The notes: generated by a model not told the origin, from the letters alone. DNA of 64,000 nt from Druceiella hillmani (GCA_039881145.1 JAYKKI010000052.1:13085001-13149000), one strand, 5' to 3'. Counted from the stretch's first letter, positions 1 through 12,184 are shown. A program made the numbers and translations.

Positions 1-189
1 AAGATGAGTTCATCCAATTTAATACATAATGTTTAAATTCTGTCCTGTTAGCACCGCTGGTTACTGAAATCGGATGACGCAACCATGAACGTTAAATATA
101 CATACATACATTTACTTTAGAGTACCCAATACTGGCGCGAAGCGTGTGTGCATCTCTAGTCGGCCTGATGTACACAACTGTTGGTTATT

Positions 190-490
190 TCAAAAGTTAA
201 GAATAATGACAGTCATCATGCAACAACGCGCGCCCGCCGGCGAGTATGCGCCATATTTTGCAACAATAGCGCCTTTAAGTACGACAACTCATAATAAGAG
301 TGAAATATTGGACAATTTTCACATTTTTTTCAAGTTATGAAATTTTGCACACGCCCGCCCGTGGATTGTTTTGCGGTTCGCGTTTTGGCTATCCTCCGCT
401 ATGTACGATATGTGTGTTGGTTTTATTAAATTAGATACAAAGTGGAATTTATGAGGATGCGCTTGGGAGCGCGGTTAGAAACCGCGTCGC
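190..490. other. CpG-containing GC-richer patch, no gene
   Basis: Two pockets (about 215-260 and 345-490) are clearly richer in G+C and CpG than the surrounding DNA. The second ends in a small dyad, CGCGGTT at 470-476 and AACCGCG at 480-486. No long reading frame, transposon motif or RNA gene is visible. It could be a regulatory element or part of an untranslated exon, but nothing in the sequence proves this. Confidence 0.3.
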
Positions 491-572
491 TTTAACCTTG
501 TCTTGGTTTGAATTTTGTGAGAATAACATCTTAGCAAACTCGATTTAATACGAACTCAATAACTCTTTTACA

Positions 573-628
573 TAGTTATAGTGTAATAAAATACTTTATT
601 ATGTAGTTATAGTGTAACAAAATACTTA
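573..628. repeat. Two-copy direct repeat, about 31 bp
   Basis: The word TAGTTATAGTGTAA followed by an AAAATACTT-type end occurs twice, starting near 573 and 604, with one internal base difference. The pair sits in A+T-rich DNA without coding signs. Confidence 0.7.
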
Positions 629-1021
629 ATATTTCTAGACTATACTTGGGAAGAGGGAGTTTTTCGATATTTATAACTTTATTAAAAATAACTGCGCATA
701 ATATAACAATATTATTTTCACATTTGGATGTATTTGAATTATTCACAATTACAAATTTTATTTTATTACTAGTTAATTAATTGATGTTAAAATTGCTTAT
801 GAAAGTTGCTATTAGTCGGTTTAAGATTTTTGTATTTAAGGATGCGAGGTGACCGAAAAGTCACTGTCTGGACGAACACTTTTGTGAAACAGGCAATGTC
901 TATATTGATGCGTCTCTATTAAGGTTAAGCAAACTTTTTTTTTATTATAGCCAAAATTTGAGGATTAAATGTCATTATTTAAAATCTTATGTTAATACTT
1001 ATTAGGTTAAAAATAAAAGAA
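629..1021. other. A+T-rich DNA, nothing recognised
   Basis: No reading frame of note, repeat or RNA gene is visible between the short direct repeat and the foldback element. Confidence 0.6.
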
Positions 1022-1212
1022 TTTTTAAAATTAGACGACATTTTTTGTGCAAGTGATAATGTACAAACTGTTGGAAAATAATCGTGAATTATTTGACTTT
1101 GTCTTTGTTCAGATGGAAATAAATGAACCCCACGATAATATTTCCATCTGATCTAAGCTTTAGTGTTTGGTACATTATCGCTTCTACAATAAAACCGTTT
1201 AATTTTAACAGT
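1022..1212. mobile_element. MITE-like foldback element
   Basis: The two ends (about 1022-1069 and 1162-1212) are reverse complements over nearly 50 bp with scattered mismatches, sharing blocks such as AAAATTA, GATAATGTAC and AAAC. A nested perfect 11-bp inverted pair lies inside (CAGATGGAAAT at 1110-1120 and its complement at 1140-1150). The left half carries about 35 bp extra. There is no coding capacity. This is the structure of a short non-autonomous foldback transposon, or of a long hairpin transcript. I could not define a target-site duplication. Confidence 0.5.
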
Positions 1213-1450
1213 TTTCTTCCTTTGTTTTATTTTAAACTTTTTATGTCCTTTATTTGCTAATCCTGTTATTTAAATTTGTAACCAGCAGATTGTTAAGTCT
1301 CATAATTTAGGATCACTGCCGTAACGCTGCAGCATCAGGAGAGAGGAATTAAAAACTGGAGATTAATGACAGAATCTCTGATGAGACCCAAAATAATAAT
1401 TTGAAATAAGCACATCCTTACGTCATAGGATTTAGGTATGAAGAATCCCT

Positions 1451-1945
1451 ACAGTTCAGGACCCAGCAACTGAAGTCCGGAGTTCGATGAAAAAATTCCT
1501 GCTTGGGATCCACAATACTAGTTCAAAACCTGAAGATTGTCAAGTGTCACGATGTTGACAAGCACTACAGCTTCAATATTTAAGGATTAAACGTTGAAAT
1601 TACCATGATGATATATTGTCATGGGGATTGAATATGCATTGAAAATTTCAAAAGTAGAAGTGTTTGGAAAACTAATCGCAAGTTTTGAATTAACAATATA
1701 CGGAATGTATGTAAACAGAAGGTAGAATCTCCTTATATATAGAATCCCCCATAAGATATAACAATAAACGGAATGTACGTAATATAGAGAAGGTAGAATC
1801 ACCCATAAGATATAAAAATATACGGAATGTACGTAAACAGAAGGTAGTAGGCAGAATTTCCGCAGATCAGGACCCACCAATTGAAGTCCGGAGTTCAATG
1901 AGAAAATCCCTGCTAACAATATACGGAATGTACGCAAACCGTGTG
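1451..1945. repeat. Compound tandem repeat field
   Basis: Two interleaved repeats are visible. One unit of about 45-50 bp, containing CAGGACCCA then GAAGTCCGGAGTTC, occurs at 1455-1501 and again at 1866-1913. A second unit, containing ATACGGAATGTACG and usually AGAAGGTAG, occurs near 1692, 1760, 1814 and 1915. The long minus-strand frame across 1587-2018 is a by-product of these repeats and not a gene. Confidence 0.75.
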
Positions 1946-2976
1946 CTAACGTATAGTTCATTGACGGATCTATGTGAAGTGATAATCTAACACTATGGAT
2001 TGAAAAACAGAATATCACAATTTAGCTAAATAAACTGGAGCAAGGTTAATATATACGACTGCTGCGTAATGAGATTCGAAATGAGGCTTAGAATAACTTT
2101 TGTAATAGCGTCGAAATGAAAAGTTCGTAGTCACATTAATCATTGTCACGCGAATAAAAGTTCGGACGACTGTGAATGGATTTTTTTACACGCGTCAATC
2201 AAATTATCCCGCAAATTTACAGCGGGGACGTTGTGTTTGTTTGTCACGTCAGTAGATTAGTTTGCTTTTGACAGTTCTCGATAAACGAGCCCGTGGCCTT
2301 TGGCTGAATTCGTAGAAAGATTTCAATTTAACTTCTTTGACAAAACAAGTTTAAAATGAAAATATTTGTTAAACTACTTGTCATGCAAATTATAAATTAT
2401 GTTTGGAAAATTTTGTTGTAGTTGTGTTGGTAAAAATTATCTTGTGGATAAGTTCGATTTGTTCCCATTTTGGGTGATTGTTTTTTGTTCTTTTGACAAA
2501 ATCAATCGGAATTTGTTTTTGTCGGAAACTGGAATTTCCTTTTCGTGATTCACTGGTTCATTGGAGTGTATTTATTATTATATATTGTATATAATGACTA
2601 TTTTTTATTCCAAGTAACTTGTAGCTTTCTATAGCAAAATGTTAGTACTATATTCTATCGATAAATATAGTCGACATTTTTATTTAAAATATTTCAATAA
2701 ACTTCTCAGAATTTTCATATTAAACTTACTAATTTATTAAGTTGACAATGTATGTATGTACAGGTGTAAGTACATCTTTATGTAATAATAATTTATAATT
2801 ATATTTCGAGGAGCTTTAAGCCAGAATTTGTCTTTCAGATAATCAAAATATGTTCCGTAAAGTGATTTCTCAGTGAAGTAACTCATAATGCAATATATTT
2901 TACAAGAAGTATTTTAGTCACTCAAAATTTCATTGATATGTACACTTATAAATTTTCATACGGCATATTAATCCCC
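1946..2976. other. A+T-rich DNA, nothing recognised
   Basis: No convincing reading frame or transposon motif. The portion near 2130-2300 is slightly richer in CpG and in unique-looking sequence, but carries no interpretable signal. Confidence 0.5.
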
Positions 2977-3534
2977 TATATCTCAATAATTAAAACTAGA
3001 AAATAATCAAATGAAATGTTAGTGAGACAAATAAAGTAATATAAGTAAATTAAAACTTGTTTTCCTAATTTTATGTAAGATAGTCCTAATGATATTGGCG
3101 AAAATATTCTTAAAAATGTTTTCAAAGCCTACTTGAGGTAAACATTTCAATATTAGTACGGTAGTAAATATATATCTCAATAGTTAAAACTAGAAAATAG
3201 TCATACGGAAATGTTTGTGGTACAAGTAAAACACTAATGTAAATCAAATAAAACTTGTTTTCATCATTTTATATAAGTTAGTTGTAACGATTTTGGCGAA
3301 AATGTTCTCAAAAATGTTTTCAAAACCTATTTGAGGTAGACATTTAAATATTAGTACGGTAGTAAATATATATCTCAATAGTTAGAACTAGAAAATAGTC
3401 ATACGGAAATGTTTGTGGGGCAAGTAAAATACTCATGTAAATCAATTAAAATTTGTTTTCATAATTTTCTATAAGTTAGTTCTAACGATATTGCCGAAAA
3501 TGTCCTCAAAAATGTTTTCGAAACCTATTTGAGA
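2977..3534. repeat. Tandem array, three units of about 195 bp
   Basis: The word TCTCAATA starts units near 2981, 3175 and 3373. Each unit carries the same order of landmarks: AACTAGAAAATA, TCATACGGAAATG, TTGTTTTC, GCGAAAAT and GTTTTC, then TTAGTACGGTAGTAAATATA. Units two and three are much closer to each other than to unit one. The third unit runs into the hairpin that follows. No coding frame is maintained. Confidence 0.8.
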
Positions 3535-3630
3535 TTATTATCTCAAATAGGCTTCGAAAACATTTTTGAGGACATTTTCGGCAATATCGTTAGAACTAAC
3601 TTATAGAAAATTATGAAAACAAATTTTAAT
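3445..3630. repeat. Near-perfect inverted repeat, 90-bp arms
   Basis: Positions 3445-3534 and 3541-3630 are reverse complements with one mismatch that I can see, separated by only six bases (TTATTA). The left arm is the end of the third tandem unit. The right arm is an inverted copy of it, after which the array sequence (TTAGTACGGTAGTAAATAT) resumes at 3631. The near identity, against the clear divergence among the direct units, suggests a recent inverted duplication, for example by template switching. Transcribed, it would form a long double-stranded hairpin. Confidence 0.9.
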
Positions 3631-3719
3631 ATTAGTACGGTAGTAAATATATTTCCCAATTAATTTTTGAGCGTTAACTCTAAAAAATATTCATATGGAA
3701 ATTGAACTATAATAACTTA

Positions 3720-4267
3720 GGACCTCTTCTCTATTTACTGTATACCGCTGATATTCCCACTACAGAAAAAAGCCTTCATGCGCAGTTTTGCTGATGATAC
3801 GGTATATATCTTAGACTCCATCTGGATAGTAGGCTTAATTGGAAATATCATGTTAAAGTAAAAGCTGAGTAAATCAGGTTGAAGCAACGACAAATGTTGT
3901 GATTGGTTGGACATCATTCCAAACTTAACCTCTACTATAAGCGACTAATTTACCTTTCTATCATCAAACTGATTTGGATGTATGATATCCAGCTTTGGGG
4001 ATGTACCGAGCACTCAAATCGTAATGTAATCCAACGAAGCCAAAACAAGTTCTTGCGTATAATTATCAATGCATATAGCTATTTACCAATGAAGAAATTC
4101 ACGATGACTTAGAAAAAAAATGGATTAACGAAGTTATCCAAGAATATGCTATTAAATACGAAAAACGACTCCTCAACTATACCAACGTAGACGCTATTCG
4201 ACTTTTGGATATTACCTCTGAATTGAGAAGGTTAAAAAGTATTAAACCTCTTAAATTAACTTCATAA
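3720..4267 (+). pseudogene. Jockey-like non-LTR retrotransposon RT relic
   Basis: This is the C-terminal part of an ORF2 reverse transcriptase of jockey-clade type, badly broken. In order: GPLLYLLYTADIP at 3720-3758 (before the RT catalytic loop); the catalytic FADDTV at 3787 in another frame; a deletion where the rest of the thumb leader should be; LHLDSRLNWK at 3816, interrupted by stops at two codons; then LNLYYKRLIYLSIIK and PIWTYGIQLWG-like IWMYDIQLWG, and QRSQNKFLRIIINA. A further frameshift near 4085 leads to NEEIHDDLEKKW and a C-terminus ending RRLKSIKPLKL before a stop at 4265. The order of blocks matches the family. At least two frameshifts, internal stops and a deletion make it non-functional. 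Its 5' part is absent and the tandem array lies directly upstream, so it is a 5'-truncated copy. Confidence 0.85.
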
Positions 4268-4400
4268 ATAAACTTAATTTATCTGGGAGCTGAATATTGG
4301 TGCAGTAAACCCACACACGACTTACTTGAAAATAAAATCATAAAGAAATAGGACAAATGCATATCCAATAAAGAAATAGGACAAATAAACTTTTCGGACA
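4268..4400 (+). repeat. 3' untranslated tail of the LINE relic
   Basis: Directly after the stop is a short A+T-rich tail containing two copies of TAAAGAAATAGGACAAAT, at 4341-4358 and 4369-4386 (28-bp period). Short repeated A-rich tails are typical of the 3' ends of non-LTR retrotransposons, so I read this as the element's 3' terminus. The exact end is not determined. Confidence 0.5.
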
Positions 4401-4635
4401 CATTTTTTTTAAAGTTCATTTATTTTATGAGATGTCATTCGAAGGCGCAAGTATGTCATTCGAAGGCGCATAAAGATTTCGAATTTATTTTGTTCCGAGT
4501 TTTTGGAGATGTGGTTGAAAAAATCTTTAGAAATATGTCATCTGTCTATAAAACTTAAAGATTAACATTATGAAAAAGCAGTGTTAACTTAAAGGTTAAA
4601 ATTATGAAAAAAGCAAATTTTACGCGCAGTGTGTA

Positions 4636-4672
4636 GGAAGCTCCGCTTCTGTCGGGTGTCCCACGACACTTC
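4636..4672 (-). repeat. Short dispersed repeat related to 61.63 kb
   Basis: Read on the minus strand, this stretch (GTGTCGTGGGACACCCG followed by an AAGCGGAGCTTCCT-type end) aligns with the plus-strand sequence at 61633-61669 (GTGTCAAGGGACACCCG, then ACGAAGTTCCT). The shared core GGGACACCCG and the spacing suggest two decayed copies of one interspersed repeat. Confidence 0.5.
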
Positions 4673-4869
4673 ACTTTTACCTTTTTATTTTTAAATATAT
4701 TATCCTAAATATATTGAATTTTATGACTTAAAGATAAAGCATATATACACATTTTGATTAACAACTACGTTTATTTCTGAATTCGTAATGTAATTTAATA
4801 CTTAAATTTACTTTGGCTACATCTTAAAAGGTTTTAAGATGGAATTTATTTTAGAATATCTAGAGCTAA

Positions 4870-5105
4870 AAATGCAATTACTCCACCTCAAGTACCCTCG
4901 ATCAGCACTTGTCGCGACGGCTCCATTCGCACCGCGAGTAATGAGAAACTGCGATCCCCTTTAGTGTTAGACAAACACTCAAGCAGGCACGCTTTCATTT
5001 AGACTCTGACACGTGGATATAAGGAATTTGACGCAGGGTCTACGTATGTACTTTTCCACCTCCCGATCGATTGGAAGAATTAATCTAGTTACGGTCCGCT
5101 ATCCT
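4870..5105. other. GC-richer unique patch
   Basis: The base composition is clearly richer in G+C than its flanks, with several CpGs (GTCGCGACGG near 4911, CACCGCGAG near 4930). There is no long frame, repeat partner in the window or transposon motif. It is a candidate for regulatory or old exonic DNA, and conservation with a related species would decide. Confidence 0.3.
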
Positions 5106-6390
5106 CCTCTCCAATTGAATTGACTTTCTCACTAAATTGAAGAGATTTGTGTAAATAATGTAATCAAAGTGAAATCACATTAAATACTATTCTGACTAAG
5201 TTTAAAATAATACTAGTTATGTGATAACAAAATAATATTTTATTATAGCTGTTAGATAACGTTTATTTATAGTTTATTTATGTGTAATTATTATTATCCT
5301 TGTTATATCCACTTATTCTCTTTTATTTGACACATTTGGGCTAAGTTTTCTGCTCTTCCCTCTGAAACCATATTGAACGTCAGATTATCGCTACTGTGAA
5401 AGAAAAGAAGGTGTTCATAAAATTTAGCGTTTGCTTACTTTCTATTGGCGATTGAATCATATATTTTCAAATAAATGGTTGCAAGTTTATGAGATTTGAT
5501 AAGGGATAAATTTTCTTAACTACGAGCTACTCGGTATACATGTAGTGCTTAAATACAATGATTATGAAATTATTAACTTTATTAGAAGCATGTTCGTTTA
5601 TTAGAAGCAATTTCGTCTACGAGACTAGACACGTTGACTTGAATTAGTACACGACATCTGGTTTTGTTATAAAGATGAATAGCTGTGAATATTTTTTCAG
5701 TTTCTAATCTCAGCTTAAAGGTTTACTAGCTTCTGGGATTCGGAGAACGTTTTAAAAGGTCTATAGATATATTGAATGTGTTCGACATGTACATATGCCC
5801 TATGCACTTATCAATAATACTTGCTGAAATTGTAAAAAACAAGGGACAAATATTACGAATTACATTTAAAAATAAGTACTAAGCAAGTACAAAAATATAT
5901 AAAATTTATTTTGTTCATTAAATAAGTATTTGTTTAAATATTTTTATCTCAAATTCGGCAAAATATACTTTCAAAATAATTATGAATTAATATAGTAAAA
6001 ATAAAAACAACAACAGAAAAATTAACAACTTAACTCTAAAAATTAATCATTTATATTATTATCCGCAAACAGGCGACTAGTATTGTATTTGCAATCTATT
6101 TGTATCTTCTCTCTTTACTTTAAGTATTATCCATATAGCCGGTTCACACCTAGAAAAAGGCTGTCTGTGATACTCATTCAAATGAACTTTGAAATGTTAA
6201 CCAAATTTAAACTAAACAGACGGCAAATGGCGCTTTTTATTACAAATTAATTCACATAACCAAACATTAAAAATAATTCTTTTGGTCTAACAGCGTGAAA
6301 TAATATAAATTTTTGGCGTTTTTCTGTACATCGGTTACTCAAGGATGAGTACTTTGATTTCTAATTAATTTTTTATCGGGTTAATATGTA
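5106..6390. other. A+T-rich DNA, nothing recognised
   Basis: No gene or transposon is visible. A two-copy 19-bp direct repeat (TTATTAGAAGCA-type) lies near 5579-5616. Confidence 0.55.
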
Positions 6391-6790
6391 TATATCTTCG
6401 ATCACATATCGTGAGCTTTTTTAAAAGAACTTTTTTCGAACTTTGTCTTCTTTCTTTGTATCTATCTTCATCTTTCTTTCTTCATTTCTATCTTTTTTAA
6501 CTTTGTCTTTTTTTCTTGATATCTATCTTTCTTTGTACCTATTATATATATATCTATCTTCGATTACTTATATCGTGAGATTTTTTAAAAGAACTTTTTT
6601 CCGACTTTGTATTCTTTCTTTGTATCTATCTTCATCTTTCTGTCTTTTTTAACTTTGTCTTTTTTTCTTGATATCTATCTTTATTTATACTTATTATATG
6701 TATCTATCTTCAATGACTTATATCGTGAGATTTTTAAAATAACTTTTTTTCCAACTTTGTATTCTTTCTTTTCTTCGTCAATTCAATTCT
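6391..6790. repeat. T-rich tandem triplication, about 150-160 bp
   Basis: Three units begin at CTTCGAT or CTTCAAT near 6396, 6558 and 6708. Each carries TATCGTGAG, TTTTTTAAAA, AACTTTTTT, TTTGTATCTATCTTCATC and CTTGATATCTATCTTT in the same order. The third is truncated. Open frames here read as Phe, Leu, Ser and Tyr runs in overlapping frames and are low-complexity artefacts. Confidence 0.8.
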
Positions 6791-9700
6791 AGTCATCGCT
6801 AGCCAGAATATCAAGAAATTATTTTAGTTTTTCACTTCTAAGTTTACAAGTTAAGAACTTATTCTATATTGAAAAATTTGTCTTTACCTTAACACTGTCT
6901 TGATACTAATTAGTGAACGTTCTGATATTCTTAAATTACTAATGAATACTGACTTTGAAAAAAATTACTTTATATAGCGTTGAAATGATCTTGGTTGTTG
7001 GTCCTCAAAGATACAGATCTATAGTCTATATATCTAGAAATATGTTTAATTATTAAATACCTGTTCTAATGCTTGTTTGCTTTGTTAGACAAAACATTCA
7101 TTTATTTTTTTCTTGCTTTATTCTTTTTAAAAATATTTGGTGACAATTTTGAAATAATAATTTGCACCCAAATTTAGACTTCAATGAAAAAGTAAAATAG
7201 AAAAACAACATTGAATTTAGTGATTTTTTGAATTTTTCTAACAAATGCCCGAAAACATTTAATTACATAACATTGGTATAATTACGTATAACTAAAAATA
7301 ATATTTTATCTTTATTAAATTGTCTAAAAATATACATTGTCACACCCTTGCAAATTTTCCCATTATTTATCTGAATAGAAAATACGGGAAAAAAATTTCA
7401 TCTTTTTGAAAGTATTTGTTTTTCGAATGAAATAAAGAAATCCATTTACGAAAGCTCAGTAATCCGTACAATTTCTCTAAACGAACAAGGATTTAACGTT
7501 AAACGATTTTATCGTTCAAACTATACTATTTGAAAATAGTAAACATTTCCTATAAGTCAACTCCACTGTAAGTCTGTTCTTAAAACTGAAGTACATTTTT
7601 CAAAGTCACAGATTGCTTCTAAAAGATAGATAGACACTCCACACATGCAAATACGAAGTGATTCCTGATTTATATCGGCGCTTTAATAGGGTTAGAAGAC
7701 CAATTTACCGTAACAAAATGTACTGAAGCATACAATGATTCAAACTGACATCGACAGCCTAATAAAACCTTCTTTCATTCATTCTGGGTCTCGCTAACAA
7801 AGCTTTATTTGGATAAGGGGAATTTCGTACGAGTGTATGTGTGTGTGCGTATCGAAGGCTTTTCAATCGGAAGCCTTAACTGTGGGTAATCATTTGAACG
7901 GTTGTGATTTACCTTAATTTTTCGTACATACTCCCAGTTTCGATCCTTAGGATTGTTTATACATACATTAATTCTCTTAAACACTAATAATTAGTTATTA
8001 TACGTGGTCTAATTTTGTTCGTAGAATTTTTACTATTTCATACATGTGCTATTAGTATATTGCTTGCCCCAGATAAATAAATTTTACATCTGACTTATGT
8101 TTTTGGTTTATTGAAATATAAAATATTTCATCTATTGAGCTATTATTTCTAATTTATATGTATTTTGCATTTGAGAAAAGACACTTCTAAGCTATTTATG
8201 GTCAGATTTTATATAATTTTTTCTGAGAAATTTTCTTTAAAAATATATAATTTGTTGCAAAAAAGTATATCAGATATTGAAAAGAATTCTCTTGTTAATC
8301 TTTCTTCTTTGTTTGCCCTTCTCTTCTCTAGGAAGCTTAAAACTACGGAACAAAAGGTACTTAAACAAAATCCGAGAAGTGGATAAATTTGAAAAGTAAT
8401 CAGGATAGTTTTTTTTCATTTTTTTAGGGTTACATAAGCCCTAATTTTTTTCTGTTACTCAAAAAATAATTTTATTGTACATTTCACCAAAACTTGATTT
8501 AGTTTTACGTAATTAAAGTAAAGTTAACTTTCTTTTTGAGAGTAGAATGAATTTAATGCTCTACTCCAGTTAATACAATTTATAGAATTAAACCTCACAT
8601 CAAATGACACGTTTATCCCTTTGGTTTTACGAATATATTTAAAAGTTAGTTGTTGTTTATAATAAATTCGGGTTATGTGCCAAAAATCTTTTGGCCAGTA
8701 TATAAATAGCTAAATTATCTTTTTATTCTAATTCAAACGAGTAGTGCCGATACAAATGAATGACGTTTATAAGAAACTGAAAATGGTGAGCATATACCCA
8801 ATAATTTAAATAAAAAAACTCTACCGATAAGATTGATGTTATAGAACTATCTATCAAGGATAAGATCATTATCAAAAAAACAATGAACGTTCTTGTTATT
8901 CCATTTCCAAGTCCTACCAATAATTTTTTTTAAAACCGCATTATATGGACAGATCTTTATATTTTTATGCCACAACTTGCTTAGATGAAGCAAAAATATT
9001 GTTTAATTGTAAAGCCACATTTTTAACATGCTCGATGTTAGAGTTATATATTCACCGTTTTGTAGTACTTTTAATATATTATTATTTTGTACGACAATTG
9101 AAAACAATGCTTTTTTCAATAACTTTGTTTTGATAAAATAATTAGTAATTAGTCAGAATAAACATATCGCTAGTAAATATGGTGATAGTACTGAATATTG
9201 ATAACAATAGCTTTAGGAATAAATTTAGCATTTAATAATTATTCAAAAATAAACTTTCAATTAACTATCATAATACCATAATCTATAATTACAGCATACC
9301 TAAGCGTTTAATGAAGCTGGATAAAGCGTCAAGCTGGACGGGTCTCGAAAGAGTTAATTGTCAATGTATGCCTGCGATCAATTGCGCACGGTATTCCTAA
9401 CCTAAGCAGTTGAAATAATCTATCATTTGATCCTACCAAAGAAAAGCCATGAGTTTAAAATGTTCTCAAATAAAAAATTGTAGATTTACAAGTATTTGTA
9501 ACATTATTAAATTAAAATAATCATAATCAAAAATAATTTTCGTCAGAGTTAAACGGAATTATATACAACGTCCTCTGTTACAGAATCCAAAACAAAAAGT
9601 ACATAAGGCATTCGTTGCAAAGACTATAACATATTTCTGTTTCATATTTACTTTACAATGTACAAATTCGATTTATCATTCTTGTTGATCCCACAAGCAC

Positions 9701-10609
9701 CTGAGGAAACATCAGACAAGAAAAGTGTAGAAAATGAAATGGTGTTATGAAAGTTGAATACAGTAGTTGTGCGAAAGCTGAATAAAGTTGCTTTGGGACT
9801 AAGATTTAACAAAGATTGTAGATGAGATTCAAAGCATGTACTTTGAAAATGCCTTTGGGATGGAAATACTGAAAACTTATTTGCATTTTTATTAGGGGTA
9901 AAACAAAGAAAATACAAGAAATTTGTACATACCTTTTGTAATATTTTGAAGTCTAACTACTTTTAGCAATAGTTATATAAAAATGTCTTAAAATAATGTT
10001 GAAAGTACAATTATTTTTCTGTTTTACTCTATACGCAATAGAATGACAATAGGTTCTTTTTTTCAATATAAATTAAAACAAAAAAAGTGAATTTAAAATT
10101 AGTACGATAACAAAAATGTCACACATGGTTGACAATGTCTTTTTTATTCCAAAGTTAATATTTAGTAGAAATCATATTATCTTCAAGACTTGCGCAAAAT
10201 AAACATTTTTTTAATATCAATGAAGTTAAAAAAGAACTGTTCACGCATTTGCTGTTGACAGAATCATTTTGTAAGTAATACATGGAGCATAAAAATGGAT
10301 TGTTAAAGTTCTGATATGTTTATTTTTTCCGATATGTTTATTGAAAAATTTTGGATTTATTTTTCTACAACGTATATCCTGATAGTTATAAAATTCTTTA
10401 TTTATGTTTAACGATTAATTGTATGATTATATCCAGTTATTTTATATCTGGAGTTAGAGCAATGGAAACCAGTTTTTCTATTTTTTGTATTATCACTTAA
10501 TCATAATATAATAGAAATAAATAACACGCCTGCATGCATACACACACACCTGGTGAAAATGGATATATTAAAATAACTAATTAAATATACTTAGGGAGAA
10601 TTATTAATT
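6791..10609. other. A+T-rich DNA without recognised gene
   Basis: Small frames exist (for example 8165-8386 plus and 9648-9917 minus) but show no recognisable domain, and their A+T-driven codon content matches random frames. The part near 7640-7930 is less A+T-rich and looks unique. The part near 9300-9420 is also somewhat richer in G+C. I see no RNA gene or transposon motif. Confidence 0.5.

Positions 10610-10654
<45 letters not shown>
10610..10654. repeat. (TA)n microsatellite
   Basis: A nearly pure alternating TA run of about 45 bp with one C interruption near its start. Confidence 0.95.
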
Positions 10655-10657
<3 letters not shown>

Positions 10658-12073
10658 ATATTTTTTTGTTATTTTTTTGTTATTTGAGTATACCTTTGTT
10701 TAAATGAGATACAACAGGTTCAATTCTCGAAAAGGTACTGGGATTAATTAAGGGAGAAGGGACAAAACTAAATCGCGGTTTAACTTATCGATTCCATGAA
10801 CTTAGACAAATTTTTAAAATGCTTAGGAATAAACGTTTTCACATATATGTATGTATATTTGAAAATAAACTTGTCAAGTACAAGTAGAACTCACAATACG
10901 ATACATTCACTACCAGTATATGCATTGACAAATATATTGATACAGCCTGGCTAAGATAAAATAAAGTCTAAACCTTGAATTGAAAGTGGGAAGGCTGAAA
11001 ATTTGCATAAGCCTTTGTCTTCGTTCTAATGACGACCTGAAAAGTCTCAAAAGGTCAAAGGTCACGAAAATTGTTTTTTTGCAAATATCTCGCTTGTTAT
11101 GTCTGTCATGTCATTATAGGTTGAATAAATGTAGGGCTTGGCATTTAACCCAACTTCTCTGTAAGTTGGGTTAAATGCATTATTTGTATGATTAATTTTT
11201 TTCGAGGTATAGCGCAGAGAACGAAAAGCATAATATAGAAGACACGATGTAAAGAAATTTCTATGCATATTTTCAGTTTTTTTATTTTCATTCCAAAATT
11301 TAATATTTATTTCGATTATTTCACTGTGTTAATATATTTATCGTGAGTTTTCCTTTTGAAATTTTTATATTTTTACATTTACATGTATCAACTATAATGT
11401 GACAACAATATGGTGACTTTCTCAATAACTATGAATTTTACAATTATCACCGTAGTTTTTCGGTAAATCCTAAATAAACCCACAACGATGCTATTTTTAT
11501 CATAACTTGACTTTAGTGGTTTTGGAGATAGATGATTCTTCTTTTTTGTGGACAATTTTAAGGATATCTGTGAAACTTTCTTCTATGAAATTCCACAAGC
11601 ATCAACAATTTTTGAGACACGTGTGGATCTGCATCAATCGATTTCTGTTTAAATTGTTGTCGACATTTTTAGCCATATTAAGGAACCATATTATATAAAA
11701 TTTTAAAATAAATAATTTTCTATAGCTTGAAGTGACTTTAACTGCCATGATATCATCATGTAAAAAGAAATAATTAAAAGAAAATAATTGTTGTTCAATA
11801 CTGTAGTTATCCTTAAGATTAAGATAAATATAGATTGGTACACTTCATCACTTTACCAAATTCCAAGTTTCTAATCTTAAACGTTTTCAGAAGAAGAAAC
11901 ATGTATGATGGACAGACGAATCTTTTAATTTTTAGTGCTGGAACCTAAAACGAATACTTTATTTTCTCAATTAGTAGTGAATATACTTTTTGCTCTTTTG
12001 CACTTTTGTTACAGGCAATTTTCACCGGTACGTATTGCTAGTTGCCTTTCAAGAACTTGTCAACCTTTTGGTG
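10655..12073. other. A+T-rich DNA with one hairpin
   Basis: Apart from the perfect hairpin at 11141-11178 (listed separately), no gene is visible. A block at 10980-11110 is less A+T-rich and contains AAAGGTCAAAGGTCACG, a tandem of nuclear-receptor half-site-like AGGTCA words. This may be coincidence. Confidence 0.45.
11141..11178. repeat. Perfect 16-bp hairpin with 6-nt loop
   Basis: GCATTTAACCCAACTT (11141-11156) and its exact reverse complement (11163-11178) flank CTCTGT. Nothing identifies it as an RNA gene. It could be a small foldback remnant or the result of local template switching. Confidence 0.9.
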
Positions 12074-12184
12074 GGTTCCTAAATTGTCTGTAACTGAATA
12101 ATGTGATTAGACTTCTTTAATAGCATTAAGATATATTATTAAGGAAGTCTAATCACAATATTCGGTTAGAGACAATTTGGAACC
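12074..12184. repeat. Foldback with about 46-bp arms
   Basis: The arms are 12074-12120 and 12139-12184. The left arm starts GGTTCCTAAATTGTCT and the right arm ends with its near complement. The inner word GTGATTAGACTTC at the left is matched exactly by its complement at the right. A few mismatches occur across the arms, with about 18 bases between them. It has no coding content and resembles a small foldback transposon or hairpin locus. Confidence 0.8.

Noticed and set aside
1587..2018. 143-codon minus frame with repeated Tyr-Ile-Leu-Trp blocks
   Set aside because: The periodic residues mirror the underlying tandem repeats. There is no domain and no sign of a gene.
3903..4112. 69-codon frame as an independent small gene
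   Set aside because: It is an internal piece of the broken reverse transcriptase at 3720-4267.
6443..6792. Two similar Phe/Leu/Ser-rich plus frames
   Set aside because: They are copies of one T-rich tandem unit, low-complexity and in overlapping frames. They are not membrane proteins.
10990..11070. AGGTCA-type direct repeats as a nuclear-receptor element
   Set aside because: Two short half-sites without other support. They could easily arise by chance.
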